This document shows positions 7,579 to 17,068 of a stretch of 28,274 nucleotides of DNA, in pieces (within the stretch, counting starts at the first letter, position 1; each line of letters opens with the position of its first letter). The DNA is taken from contig NZ_VWXM01000008.1 of the NCBI RefSeq assembly GCF_009268105.1, positions 1-28,274 on the forward strand, written 5' to 3'. This DNA is from Candidatus Phytoplasma sacchari (lineage in GTDB: Bacteria > Bacillota_I > Bacilli_A > Acholeplasmatales > Acholeplasmataceae). The notes below the pieces were generated by a model, which worked only from the letters and a program-made list of their open reading frames with translations, was not told the origin of the DNA and searched no databases. Both the position numbers and the translations under genes were made by a program.

Positions 7579-9165
7579 TTATTCTTCTGTTCCTTCTATT
7601 TTTTCTTCTATTCTAAATTCTCTTATAACTGTTATCTTTATAGTTCTATTATTATGTATTTTTTTATTTTTTTTAATTTCTTTTTTTATTTTTTGTGCTA
7701 TCATTAAAGTTTTTGTATCATCTGTTTCTTGTGATTTAACTATTACTCTAATTTCCCTGCCTGAACGAATAGCATAAGATTTTTCTACACCTTCTATTTT
7801 GTCAGCTATTTTTTCCAACTGATTAATTCTTTGGAAGTAGTTTTCTAATGATTCTTTACGTGCTCCGGGTCTAGATGAACTAACTGTATCTGCTATTGAT
7901 ACTAAAATTGCTGTTATAGTGTTTGGTTCTTGATCTTCGTGATGGGAAGCTATAGAATCAATAACTTCTTTAGATTCATTATATTTTATAGCCAATTCAA
8001 TACCTATCTTAACATGATTACCTTCTGTTTTACAATTTAATGCTTTTCCAATATCATGAAGTAATCCAGCTCTTCTTGCCATTATCTCATCTTCTCCGAT
8101 TTCTGCTGCTAATTTACCTGCTAAAAAAGCTACTTCCTAAGAATGATTTAAAACATTTTTTGACCATTAACTCATTCTAAAACTCAGCTTACCTAATAAA
8201 TTTATTTCTTTATCAATTACACCTATTTTAGTTTCGTATATAGCTATTTCTCCTATTTCTTGAATAAAATTATCCATTTCAGATATCATTTTTTTAAATG
8301 TTTTTTCAATACTAGCAGGAGTTATTCTTCCATCATGTATTAAGTATTCTAAGGTTTTTTTAGCAATTTCCCTTCTTATAGGGTCGAAAGAGCTTAAAAT
8401 TACTGTATTTGGAACATCTTCTATAATCAAATCTACTCCTGTTATGAGTTCAAAATTTCTTATATTTCTTCCTTCTTTACCTATTATTTTTCCTTTTATA
8501 TCATCATCTGATAAAAAAACAATACTTGTGTTGTGTTCTGATATTATATTACTTTTAGATAAACTTTGCATTGTATAAATAAGTAAATTTTTAGCTTTTT
8601 TTTGAACTTGTAATTTAAATTCTTCTTCTTTTTCTTTAGTAAAATTAATTATTTCCTCTATTATATTTGATTTAGCATTATTTAATAAAATTATTTCTGC
8701 TTCTTTTTGACTTAATAGAGCTATTTCTTCTATTTTTTTTTGTTGTTGATCTAAAATTTCTTTTGTTTTGTTTTTTATTTTCTCAATTTCTATTTTTTTA
8801 TCGAGAATTTCTTGCTCTTTTTTATACAATGATTCTTCTTTTTTGTTTAAATATTCTGTTCTAGAAACTAATAATTCTTCTTTATGAATTATTTTTTCTT
8901 CCAAATTAATAATTATTTTTCTTCTTTGATTTAAGTCAATCTCTATTTCTTTTTTTAATAAATTATTTTTTTTATTGGTTTCTGAGATAATTTGTTCAGA
9001 TATTAATTCAGATTTTAGAATTTTTTCTTTAATTTGATTTTCTATTTTTTTAATTTTTTTTTTTAATTCTTCTTTTTTTATTTTAAAATAGAAAAATGTT
9101 AATAAAAAAGAACATATATTACCGAAACAAAACAAAATAATAAATACTATTATTATTGTTTTCAT
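7579..9165 (-). pseudogene. rny: Ribonuclease Y, disrupted between KH and HD domains
   Basis: RNase Y is the membrane-anchored endoribonuclease that starts mRNA decay in firmicutes. The 5' part (8167-9165, ATG start preceded by AGGAAA) encodes an N-terminal membrane helix (about residues 4-26), a long coiled coil and the KH domain (Gly-Lys-Ile-Ile-Gly-Lys-Glu-Gly-Arg-Asn-Ile-Arg). It ends at TAA 8167-8169, directly before the expected Tyr-Gly-Gln-Asn. The 3' part (7579-8082) encodes the HD domain with Leu-Leu-His-Asp-Ile-Gly-Lys and His-His-Glu-Asp. Both parts are in the same frame. The 84 bases between them still read as RNase Y (Val-Leu-Asn-His-Ser, Glu-Val-Ala-Phe-Leu-Ala-Gly) but hold TAA and a second stop TAG (8137-8139) at the expected Lys after His-Ser. 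Two small insertions near the TAA cancel in frame. Reinitiation at ATG 8080-8082 would give an HD fragment without its first metal-binding His. It could be a recent pseudogene, a split gene or sequencing errors. Confidence 0.85.
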
Positions 9166-9690
9166 TAAAGTTATTTTCCTATTTTTCAATAAATAAAATT
9201 ACATTTAATAAAGATAACTTTTTTCATGAAATATAATTTTATTTATTCACATAATTTTATTCTTCATTTTTTTATTCATATTTTTTAGTTTTATTTATAT
9301 TTTTTTAGTTTAAAAATTTTTTAAAAATGTGTACATATTTATTTAAAATTTATATAATATCTTGTGAATGATTTTTTTTTAAATATAATTATATAATATA
9401 TTTAATTTAAAAATTACATCTTATAATTCTACTAGATTATTTTATAATTTTCATTTTTTTACTCATTTTTATAAAATTTTTATAATTTTCTTAATCTATT
9501 TTTCTTTATTGTATCGTTATTATCAATTTTTAATATTTTAAAAAGATTTTTAATTTATAATTTTATTATTTTATTTTTAGTTTTTGTTTAATAAAAAACA
9601 AACAACTCTAATAATATATAATCATTATATTATTTTTTTTTATAAAAACTAAAGAATTATATTATTTTTTATAGAAAGTTTTTTAAAAAT
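9166..9690. other. AT-rich non-coding stretch upstream of rny
   Basis: About 525 bases are almost entirely A and T with many T-runs and no open frame of interest. It must contain the promoter for the rny-ymdB-miaA run, but many AT hexamers make a single choice unsafe. A perfect 10-base palindrome TTTCATGAAA lies at 9222-9231. No RNA gene or GC-rich hairpin is visible. Confidence 0.6.
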
Positions 9691-10115
9691 ATGTATTTTA
9701 AGAAAAAAAACAATAATAAAAAATATTTAATTATTTTATTGATATTTTTTTAATTTTAATATTTTTCATTGTTAAAAAGTTTTATTTTAATGATTATATC
9801 ATCATCATAAAAATAATTATTTATCAGAAAATTTAAAAAAAGATATATATCTTTTATCAAATACAAAAAATGTTCAAAATCAAGAAAAATCTTCTGAAGA
9901 AAAAATATTATTTATAGAAGAAAAAAAAATCAAATGAAATTAATAATACAACAACAACTTTATTAAATAAAACAATAAATTCTTTAAATGTTAAATTACA
10001 GAATAAAAAATCTGAATTACTTTTTTATGGCGAAACTATTTATAAAAATAGGGATGTAGAAAGAATAAAGTCAGAAATTAAAAAAATGAAAGAAATCAAT
10101 AAACTAAAAAAATAA
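9691..10115 (+). pseudogene. Decayed gene for a small membrane-anchored or secreted protein
   Basis: An AGAAAG ribosome site is followed by ATG 9691 and a typical N-terminus: MYFKKKNNNKK, then Tyr-Leu-Ile-Ile-Leu-Leu-Ile-Phe-Phe. The hydrophobic segment then runs into a stop after a T7 run (9745-9751) and continues in another frame (Leu-Ile-Leu-Ile-Phe-Phe-Ile-Val-Lys-Lys). A further shift near 9785-9803 leads to a polar stretch (Asn-Asn-Tyr-Leu-Ser-Glu-Asn-Leu-Lys-Lys). A third, at an A9 run (9921-9929), leads to the end of the protein, which finishes Glu-Ile-Asn-Lys-Leu-Lys-Lys and stops at TAA 10113-10115. Put together this is roughly 140 residues: one membrane segment plus a Lys/Glu/Asn-rich soluble tail. 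Two of the three shifts sit in homopolymers. It is the only remnant on the plus strand in this part. I do not recognise the family. A former exported effector is possible but unproven. Confidence 0.6.
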
Positions 10116-10127
10116 TTAAAAAATTTA

Positions 10128-12359
10128 TTATTTTTCATATTTTTTTAAAGAATGATGATTAATTAAAATATCTTTAATACCGTATGGTGGTGAAAAAGAT
10201 ATAGTAATAATATCTTTTTTAATAGTAATTATTTTTCCTATTCCGAATTTATTATGTATTATATTATCTGCTATTTTATAAAATTTGTTTTTTAATTTCT
10301 TTGTTTTTTCTGCAAAATTTTTTAATCTCATTTCTTTAATAAAACAAATAGGGTTAGAAATAATTTTTTTACCAAATAAAAATCTGTTTTGGGAACTGGT
10401 TATATATAAGATTTTTTTTGCTCTTGTAATAGCTACATAAACCAATCTTCTTTCTTCTTTTATTTTTTCTATTATATTATTTTTATTAATATTAATTTCA
10501 AAAAAATTTTCTCTATTTGATAAAAATACTTTTTCTTCTAGTCCTATAAAAAAAACTATTTTGTATTCTAATCCTTTAGATTTATGAATAGAAGAAAGAA
10601 TGACTTTATCTTTGTTTTTTTGGTTATCACTATCATAAAATAAACTTATTTGTTCTAGTATAAAACTTATTTTATCATAAGTATTAGAAAAATTATCTTT
10701 TATTTCTTGTGGAAATTCAAATTCATGGAAAATATTTTGTAATCTTGTTAAATTTTTTTTTAATTCTTTATTTTTTATTTTTTCATTATCTTTTGAATGA
10801 TAATTATTATTTAATGAATCGGTATAACCAATAATCTTATCAATTACAAAAATAATGTTTGATAAATTACACTTATTTTTATCTTTTAGTGAATCTGAAA
10901 TTTCTTGAAATATTTTTTGAAAATTGGTTATTTTTTTACCTATTTTAGTTTTGTTATTCACTTCATTTTTTATATTTTCTATTAAAGATATTTTTTTTTC
11001 TAAAGATATTTGATCTAGTTTTTCTAAAGTTTTTTTTCCTATTTTTCTCGACGGAATGTTTATAATTTTTTTCAAATAAAAATCTTTTTCTGGATAAATT
11101 AATGCGTTTAAATAATTTATAAAAACCTTTATTTCCTTTTTATTATAAAAAGATATATAACCTTGAATATTATAAGGAATATTATTTGTAATAAGTGAGT
11201 TTTCAATATCTTTACTTAATTCATTTATTCTATATAAAATTGCAAAGTCTCCGTAATTATATTTTTCTTTATTTATTAATTTTTTAATTTCTTCTATTAT
11301 AAATTTTGATTCTAAATAAGAATAGGGAAATTTTTTGTAGATAACTTCATCTCCCTGCCCTATAATGCTTTCTAATTTATTTTTGAATTTTTTTTCGTTT
11401 TCATAATTATTTTCAATTAAAAGATTAGATTTTGATAATATATTTTTCGTAGAACGATAATTTTTAAATAGTCGATATATAATAGCTTTAAAATCTTTTA
11501 AAAATAAGTCACTACAAATAATATCTGAACCTCTAAAATTATATATATTTTGATTAGGATCCCCGACTACGAATAAAATACTATTTTTACCTATCATTTT
11601 TATTATTTGATATTGAATAATATCTATATCTTGAAATTCATCTACTAGTATGTGTGAAAATTTATTTTGATAAAATTTCAAAACTAAGTTATTATCTTTT
11701 AGTAGTTTATAGTTATTTATTATTAAATCATCAAAATCCATTAAATTATTTTTAATTAAAAAATATTTATATTCTAAATAAATTTTTTCTAATTCTTGAT
11801 AATTTTGTTTAAATTCTTTTTCATCATTGAAAAAAATTTTTTTATTAACATTATTAACTTTTTTATCTATATTAATTTTTTTTATTATTTCATTCCTTAT
11901 TATTTGTGTTTTGTAGTAAGAAATAAAATTTCTTATTTGGTTAATAGAATTTATTATATTGTTTTTTAATTTCAATTTTTTTATTTTTTCTTTTATAATT
12001 ATTTTGCTATCTTTTTCGTCTATTATATTAAAACTAAATTTTAATTTTTTTTCATTTTCTTTTTTTTTTAAAATTTTATTGCTTAAAGAATGAAATGTTT
12101 CTATATTTAATTCTGAACAATCTTCATTTAATATTTTTTTTAGACGTTTTTTCATTTCTTGAGCAGCATTATTAGTAAAAGTTATAGCTAAAATTTTTTT
12201 TTGATCTATTTTCAATTTTTTTAGTAAAAAAATAATTTTTGAAGTTAAAGTTTTTGTTTTACCTGTTCCTGCTCCAGCCAGTACATAAATTGAATTTTTT
12301 GTATCTTTTATTATATTTTTTTGTTCTTTATTTAGACTTTCGATGATTTTTTCATACAT
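10128..12359 (-). CDS. pcrA: UvrD/PcrA-type superfamily 1 DNA helicase
   Basis: This encodes 743 residues, the normal PcrA/UvrD length. It is a 3'-5' DNA helicase for repair and clearing of protein-DNA blocks. Motifs in order: Q-motif Leu-Asn-x-Glu-Gln (9-13), Walker A Ala-Gly-Ala-Gly-Thr-Gly-Lys-Thr (28-35), Thr-Phe-Thr-Asn-Asn-Ala-Ala, Phe-His-Ser-Leu, Asp-Glu-Phe-Gln-Asp (Walker B), Val-Val-Gly-Asp-Pro-Asn-Gln-Asn-Ile-Tyr, Asn-Tyr-Arg-Ser, His-Lys-Ser-Lys-Gly-Leu-Glu, and Val-Ala-Ile-Thr-Arg-Ala-Lys. The C-terminus has the small Tudor-like module (Asn-Lys-Phe-Gly-Ile-Gly-Lys-Ile) that in PcrA contacts RNA polymerase. AAGGAAA precedes the start. PcrA and UvrD cannot be told apart with certainty here. 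Firmicute relatives are usually called PcrA. Confidence 0.94.
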   Translation of the reverse strand: MYEKIIESLNKEQKNIIKDTKNSIYVLAGAGTGKTKTLTSKIIFLLKKLKIDQKKILAITFTNNAAQEMKKRLKKILNEDCSELNIETFHSLSNKILKKKENEKKLKFSFNIIDEKDSKIIIKEKIKKLKLKNNIINSINQIRNFISYYKTQIIRNEIIKKINIDKKVNNVNKKIFFNDEKEFKQNYQELEKIYLEYKYFLIKNNLMDFDDLIINNYKLLKDNNLVLKFYQNKFSHILVDEFQDIDIIQYQIIKMIGKNSILFVVGDPNQNIYNFRGSDIICSDLFLKDFKAIIYRLFKNYRSTKNILSKSNLLIENNYENEKKFKNKLESIIGQGDEVIYKKFPYSYLESKFIIEEIKKLINKEKYNYGDFAILYRINELSKDIENSLITNNIPYNIQGYISFYNKKEIKVFINYLNALIYPEKDFYLKKIINIPSRKIGKKTLEKLDQISLEKKISLIENIKNEVNNKTKIGKKITNFQKIFQEISDSLKDKNKCNLSNIIFVIDKIIGYTDSLNNNYHSKDNEKIKNKELKKNLTRLQNIFHEFEFPQEIKDNFSNTYDKISFILEQISLFYDSDNQKNKDKVILSSIHKSKGLEYKIVFFIGLEEKVFLSNRENFFEININKNNIIEKIKEERRLVYVAITRAKKILYITSSQNRFLFGKKIISNPICFIKEMRLKNFAEKTKKLKNKFYKIADNIIHNKFGIGKIITIKKDIITISFSPPYGIKDILINHHSLKKYEK

Positions 12360-12412
12360 ATTTTGTAAAGTATTTCCTTAATTTAAATAAATAATTTTAA
12401 TTTTTATTTATT

Positions 12413-13183
12413 TTATTTTTTTATTTTTTTGGCTATTTCCATAAAAGATAAAAAATTTGAAATGTCTAAAGAATTTTTTCCTATTAATATACCATCTATT
12501 TCTTTTTGTATTAAGAAATATTCAGCGTTAAAAATAGAGACAGAACCTCCATAAATAATTCTAATTTTTTCTGATATCATTTTATCAAATAAAAAACTTA
12601 TTTTGTTTCTAATGCTTTTTATTATTTTATTTATTTGTTTTGGATCAATTTTTTTATCTTTTTTTCCTATAGCCCAAATTGGTTCATAAGCTAAAATAAT
12701 ATTTTTTATATAAATTGGATTTATATTTTGAAGGATATTTTCTATTTGTTGATTTAAAAAAATTTTTGTTTTTTCCTTTTTTTTTAATTCTTCAATATAT
12801 TCTCCTATACAAACTATAGGATAGATGTCATTTGATAATGATGATAATAACTTTAAATTAATTATATGGTCGTTTTCTCCAAAATGCAATCTTCTTTCAC
12901 TATGCCCTATTATTACATATTTTATACCTAAGTTTTTAATATTTTTTGGTGAAATTTCTCCTGTATAAGCTCCTTCATTCATATAAAAAACATTCTGTGC
13001 CCCTATTTTAAGATTTTCTCCTTTTACTTTTATTAAAGCATCTAATAAAGTTGCTTGAGGAAAAATAATAGTTTCTATTTTTTTTTTATCTGGAACTTTA
13101 TTATTTATTTTTAAAATAAAATCTAATGATTCGTCTTTACATTTGTTCATTTTCCAATTGGCTGCTATAATCATTTTTCTCAT
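12413..13183 (-). CDS. tpiA: Triosephosphate isomerase
   Basis: This encodes 256 residues, the usual length. It interconverts glyceraldehyde 3-phosphate and dihydroxyacetone phosphate in glycolysis. Catalytic motifs are intact: Ala-Asn-Trp-Lys-Met-Asn (Lys11 region), Ile-Gly-His-Ser-Glu-Arg-Arg (catalytic His), Ala-Tyr-Glu-Pro-Ile-Trp-Ala-Ile-Gly (catalytic Glu and flexible loop start), and the phosphate-binding Tyr-Gly-Gly-Ser-Val and Gly-Ile-Leu-Ile-Gly. AAGGAAA lies about 10 bases before the chosen ATG. A second ATG three codons later is the alternative. It lies between the XRE-cupin regulator and pcrA on the same strand. Confidence 0.97.
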   Translation of the reverse strand: MRKMIIAANWKMNKCKDESLDFILKINNKVPDKKKIETIIFPQATLLDALIKVKGENLKIGAQNVFYMNEGAYTGEISPKNIKNLGIKYVIIGHSERRLHFGENDHIINLKLLSSLSNDIYPIVCIGEYIEELKKKEKTKIFLNQQIENILQNINPIYIKNIILAYEPIWAIGKKDKKIDPKQINKIIKSIRNKISFLFDKMISEKIRIIYGGSVSIFNAEYFLIQKEIDGILIGKNSLDISNFLSFMEIAKKIKK

Positions 13184-13231
13184 AGACTGTATTTCCTTTT
13201 ATTTTTTACATTCAAAAATAATATAATCAAA

Positions 13232-13783
13232 TTAAAATTTTTTTTGTTTTAAATAGTTAGTTTTGATTTTTAATATTTTAGATTTTTGATGACTATGGTT
13301 AAATAAATAATATTCATTTTCGGTAAATAAATAGAAAATCGAACCTTTATATAAAAAGTTTTGAATTTTATTTAAAAATAATGTTATTTCTCCTTCTAAA
13401 ATGAAATAAATTTCTTCTTCTTCAGAATAACTCTCAATCGTGGTTTGACCTTGTGGTTCTATTTCTATTATTATGCATTCCATTTTAACATTATTTAAAT
13501 TTGGAAAAAGGTAATAAATATTGTTTTTTAAATCCTTATTATTTATTAGCAAAAAATTTTCTGGATAATTTATTTTTTCTATATTATTTTTTTGTTTAAA
13601 AAAATCTGAGGCTGATATTTTTAATATTTTCAGTATAGAAAATAATATTTTTAAAGAAGGAGTTATCAAATTATTCTCTACTTGAGAAATGTATCCACTT
13701 GTAACATTTAATTTTTCAGCTATTTCAGATTGTGTCATTTTGTTATTCATTCTTAAGATTCTGATTTTTAAACCTATATTCAC
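13232..13783 (-). CDS. XRE-family regulator with C-terminal cupin domain
   Basis: This encodes 183 residues. Residues 5-62 form a helix-turn-helix of the Cro/XRE type (Ile-Arg-Ile-Leu-Arg, Lys-Met-Thr-Gln-Ser-Glu-Ile-Ala-Glu-Lys-Leu, Ser-Gly-Tyr-Ile-Ser-Gln-Val-Glu-Asn). Residues about 100-175 form a small beta-barrel cupin (Gly-Gln-Thr-Thr-Ile-Glu-Ser-Tyr-Ser, Glu-Glu-Ile-Tyr-Phe-Ile-Leu-Glu-Gly-Glu), the usual effector-sensing half of this architecture. Family members respond to small metabolites and often regulate neighbouring genes, so tpiA or the coiled-coil gene are candidate targets by position only. The start is GTG at 13781-13783 with AAGGGA about 13 bases upstream. The usual cupin metal His residues are not evident. 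Confidence 0.9.
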   Translation of the reverse strand: MNIGLKIRILRMNNKMTQSEIAEKLNVTSGYISQVENNLITPSLKILFSILKILKISASDFFKQKNNIEKINYPENFLLINNKDLKNNIYYLFPNLNNVKMECIIIEIEPQGQTTIESYSEEEEIYFILEGEITLFLNKIQNFLYKGSIFYLFTENEYYLFNHSHQKSKILKIKTNYLKQKKF

Positions 13784-13811
13784 TTTTGGATTTTTCCCTT
13801 TTTTTATTGTT

Positions 13812-16800
13812 CTATTCTGTTTTTAGAAAATTATAAAATTTTTTGTTTAAACAAATATTTTTTTGAATTTTTTCTTTTATTTTTCTTTTATTTTTGTTAG
13901 TATTTTTTTTTAGATCTTTTTTTTCTTTTATATATTTCCACCAATGTAAAATTTTATGAAGAAAAGAATAAATTTTTTTTTTTTTAGATAAAAAAGCTAT
14001 TTTTTTCAATTCATTTTTTTTAATTTTTTTGATTTTTTTAGATAATTTATTATATTTTTTATTATTTTTATTTTTAGTTAGAATGAAATTTTTTAATATT
14101 TTTGTTTCTTCTTTTTTTTTTGTTTTTTTGTTTATTTTATTTTTTTCTGATTCTAAAAAAATAGTTTTCTTATATATATTTTCTTTTATTTTTAAAATAT
14201 CGAATAAATTCATTTCTTCTTCTTTTTGCTTTTTTTTAAATTTTTCTATTTCTGATGAAAAAATATTTTTTTTTATTTCTTGGGCTTCTTTTAGGTTTAA
14301 TTGAATTAAAAACATTTTGTCTTTCATTTGTTTAAATTGAATATCTGATATTTTTTTTAATAAAGTTATTTGTTTTTTTAGATCATATTTTTGTTTACTT
14401 ATTTGATTCTGAACATTTTTTATTTTAAAATTATGCATTTCTTCAATAATATCATTATATAAATTATATATCCAATTTATTTTTTTTTCATATTTATAAA
14501 TATTGTTTTTTATATTTTTATCTTCTTGTAATTTTTCTTCATTTGTTAAATTTATTCTTGGATTGAATAATATAATCTTTTTACATAAATTAAACCAATA
14601 ATTAAAAGCTTTTTTTTTATAATAGGATAAAAGAAAATTTTTAAATAATATTTTTTTTTTATTTAATTTTTCTATTTTTTCTAAGTATAAAAATATTTTT
14701 TTTTGATAGAAATTATTTTCTTGTATTTTTTTGTTTTGTTCTTTTTTAAGCTTATTAATTTTTTTTAAATAATTAATTTTGTTTTTTTGTTTTTTTGTTT
14801 GTAATTTAGAATATTTTTTTTTTAATATTATGTAGAAATTTTCATATTTCTTTATCTTCTTTTCTAAAGAAAACAGTATATTATTTTTTGTTAAGTTGTT
14901 CCAGGATGATTTATTTTGTTGTATTAAATTTTTTAAAAAAAATATATTTTGTTCGTAATATTCTGTTATATCTTTATTTAAATTTATTTTTTGTTGTAAT
15001 TTTGTATCTTTTAAATTATAAAATTGTTTAATCCATAAATAATAGTTTTTAAATTGTTTATCTTTTATTTTTTCTATAAAAATTTGTAATAATTCATTTA
15101 TTTCAACAAATTGTTGCAAAGAGAAGAAAATTTTTTCATTTTTTGATAAATTTAAATATAAATTTAATTTTTCTTTTATTTCTACAAAAAATATTTTTTC
15201 TTCTTGTTGTTTTTTATGTATATATGATTTTATTAAATCTAAAGATTCTGAATTATTTTTATTTTTAACATTATATTTTTCAATCAAATATTGAAAGTGT
15301 ATTTTTTTTAATTCATTTCTTTTAGTAAATTTTTTTTTATTTTGTTCAAAAATAATATTTTGTTTTTGAATATAATATTCTTTATCGTTCTTTAAATTTA
15401 TTATTGTATTTTCTGTTTCATCTATTTTTTTGTAATTTTGTAAAATATTTTTTAAATACTCACATTTTAAATTAATTTTTTCTATTTTTATTTGTATTTT
15501 TAATAGAAGTTCTTTTTTTTCTTTTGTTTCTTTTAAACTAATTATTTTTTTTTGATAACTTAATTTTTTTAATTTCAATTCTTCTAGAATTTTTTGTTTT
15601 TCAAAAATAAAATTTATTTCGTTTTTTTCTATATCTTCTTCAGAATTTATTTTTATTAATTTATATTTTTTTTCTATTTCTATCATTCTTAATTCAAGTT
15701 CTAAACAATTTAATTTTTGTATAAGATTATTGTCTAAAATATATTTTTCATTTTTTAATAATATATTGTTATTTTTAATTTTTATTTCTTCTTTTTTTAT
15801 TAGAAAGTTTTTTTCAATAGAAATTAAATTGAGTTTTTGATTATAAAAAAATTTAATAAATATGTATTTTTTTCTCCATAAAAAAACTTTTTTTAAATTA
15901 AAAAATTCATTTTTTAAAATTTGTTTCATTAAACATATAAAATTCTTATAATTGTATTTTTTGATTACGTCTAAAATAAAAAACATTTTTATTTTTTCTT
16001 CTTTAAATAAATTATTTTTTTTTTGTTCTATATTTTTTTTATTTATTATAAATTCTTTTTGTTGTTCTGTTAAAATTTTGTTATGATTATTAATTTCATT
16101 TTTAAATAAATTGTTTATGTTTTGAATTTCTAAATTTAGAAAGTTCTCTTGTTCTTCTTTTTCTATTTCTGTTTTTTTTTTATTATTATCATAAATATCA
16201 TTAATATAGTTAATTTTACTTTTATGATTAGTTTTCAGTTTCATTATTTTTTCATTTATATCAAAGAATTTAGCATTAAAAAAGATATTTATTTTTTTTT
16301 TTTCATTGTTTTTTTGTTCAGATATTTCTTTTTTTTTTTCAAAAAGTTCTTTTTCTTTTTTTATTTTTTCAATATTATATTTTTGTTCTATAATAGATGT
16401 TTTATGAAGATAGTTTTTTAGATCTTCTTCGATTTTTTTTGTTTCTTGTTGAAATTCATAGTTTATTTTTTTTTTCTTTTTAATATTTTTTTCAATTTGG
16501 TTATTTATTGATTTTATCCTATATAAATTTTCTTCTTTTATTTTGTTATATTTTGGTTTTTCTATTATTTGATTTAATTTTGATTTTATATTTTGAATAT
16601 GTTTATTATATTCAGTATTTATTTTTTTTATTTTTTCAATAATTTTTTGTTCAAATTCTATATTTACTATTTTATCGTTATTTTTTTTATAAATTAAGTT
16701 GATTTTTTCATCAAAATCTTGAAAAAAATCGTTTTCTATAATTTTATTTTTTATTTCTTGAATTTCATAAAAAAAATCTTTATTAGATGAATTTTTTTTA

Positions 16801-16829
16801 TTTTTTTCATCTTTATTATTTAAAAACAT
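13812..16829 (-). CDS. Large coiled-coil protein of unknown function
   Basis: This encodes 1005 residues dominated by Lys, Glu, Asn, Ile and Leu in long heptad-like runs, so nearly the whole chain should be coiled coil. There is no Walker A, so it is not an SMC/Rad50 ATPase. There is no signal peptide or membrane segment, so it is predicted cytoplasmic. Four hydrophobic, aromatic patches with tryptophan interrupt the coils: around residues 286-330 (Val-Phe-Leu-Trp-Arg-Lys-Lys-Tyr), 567-612 (Tyr-Tyr-Leu-Trp-Ile-Lys-Gln-Phe), 726-757 (Phe-Asn-Tyr-Trp-Phe-Asn-Leu) and 950-975 (Leu-His-Trp-Trp-Lys-Tyr-Ile). They could be docking points or short globular turns. A weak GAGG lies about 14 bases before the ATG. 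A scaffold or cytoskeletal role is only an inference. It is divergent to ruvA. Confidence 0.88.
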   Translation of the reverse strand: MFLNNKDEKNKKNSSNKDFFYEIQEIKNKIIENDFFQDFDEKINLIYKKNNDKIVNIEFEQKIIEKIKKINTEYNKHIQNIKSKLNQIIEKPKYNKIKEENLYRIKSINNQIEKNIKKKKKINYEFQQETKKIEEDLKNYLHKTSIIEQKYNIEKIKKEKELFEKKKEISEQKNNEKKKINIFFNAKFFDINEKIMKLKTNHKSKINYINDIYDNNKKKTEIEKEEQENFLNLEIQNINNLFKNEINNHNKILTEQQKEFIINKKNIEQKKNNLFKEEKIKMFFILDVIKKYNYKNFICLMKQILKNEFFNLKKVFLWRKKYIFIKFFYNQKLNLISIEKNFLIKKEEIKIKNNNILLKNEKYILDNNLIQKLNCLELELRMIEIEKKYKLIKINSEEDIEKNEINFIFEKQKILEELKLKKLSYQKKIISLKETKEKKELLLKIQIKIEKINLKCEYLKNILQNYKKIDETENTIINLKNDKEYYIQKQNIIFEQNKKKFTKRNELKKIHFQYLIEKYNVKNKNNSESLDLIKSYIHKKQQEEKIFFVEIKEKLNLYLNLSKNEKIFFSLQQFVEINELLQIFIEKIKDKQFKNYYLWIKQFYNLKDTKLQQKINLNKDITEYYEQNIFFLKNLIQQNKSSWNNLTKNNILFSLEKKIKKYENFYIILKKKYSKLQTKKQKNKINYLKKINKLKKEQNKKIQENNFYQKKIFLYLEKIEKLNKKKILFKNFLLSYYKKKAFNYWFNLCKKIILFNPRINLTNEEKLQEDKNIKNNIYKYEKKINWIYNLYNDIIEEMHNFKIKNVQNQISKQKYDLKKQITLLKKISDIQFKQMKDKMFLIQLNLKEAQEIKKNIFSSEIEKFKKKQKEEEMNLFDILKIKENIYKKTIFLESEKNKINKKTKKKEETKILKNFILTKNKNNKKYNKLSKKIKKIKKNELKKIAFLSKKKKIYSFLHKILHWWKYIKEKKDLKKNTNKNKRKIKEKIQKNICLNKKFYNFLKTE

Positions 16830-17042
16830 AAATTATTATTAAACCTCACAAAACAACAAAATATTAATCTATATAATTTTGTTTATCACAATACAAAAAA
16901 ATAATTACTAATTATATCATACTTAAATAATACTAAAATAACAGTTCAAAACTAAAAAAAATATAATTTTTTTTTATTTAATTTTATTTGATATAATTTT
17001 ATAATATTTTTTTTAATATTTTTATGATGAATCACATTATTA

Positions 17043-17068
17043 TATAATAGAATATATAATGTTATAAT
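17043..17068 (+). promoter_or_regulatory. Possible -10 region for ruvAB
   Basis: Three closely spaced or overlapping TATAAT boxes occur at 17043-17048, 17055-17060 and 17063-17068, in the 275-base divergent gap between the coiled-coil gene and ruvA. No good -35 element is visible at normal spacing, so this is a weak call. Confidence 0.3.

Noticed and set aside
8137..8169. Stop codons read as amino acids under an alternative code
   Set aside because: They are TAA and TAG. Only TGA is reassigned in related mollicutes, and here TGA itself acts as a stop (der, ymdB).
13812..16829. SMC/Rad50 ATPase or Sfi1-like repeat protein
   Set aside because: No Walker A or ABC signature is present. The Trp patches are 146-281 residues apart, far wider than Sfi1 repeats.
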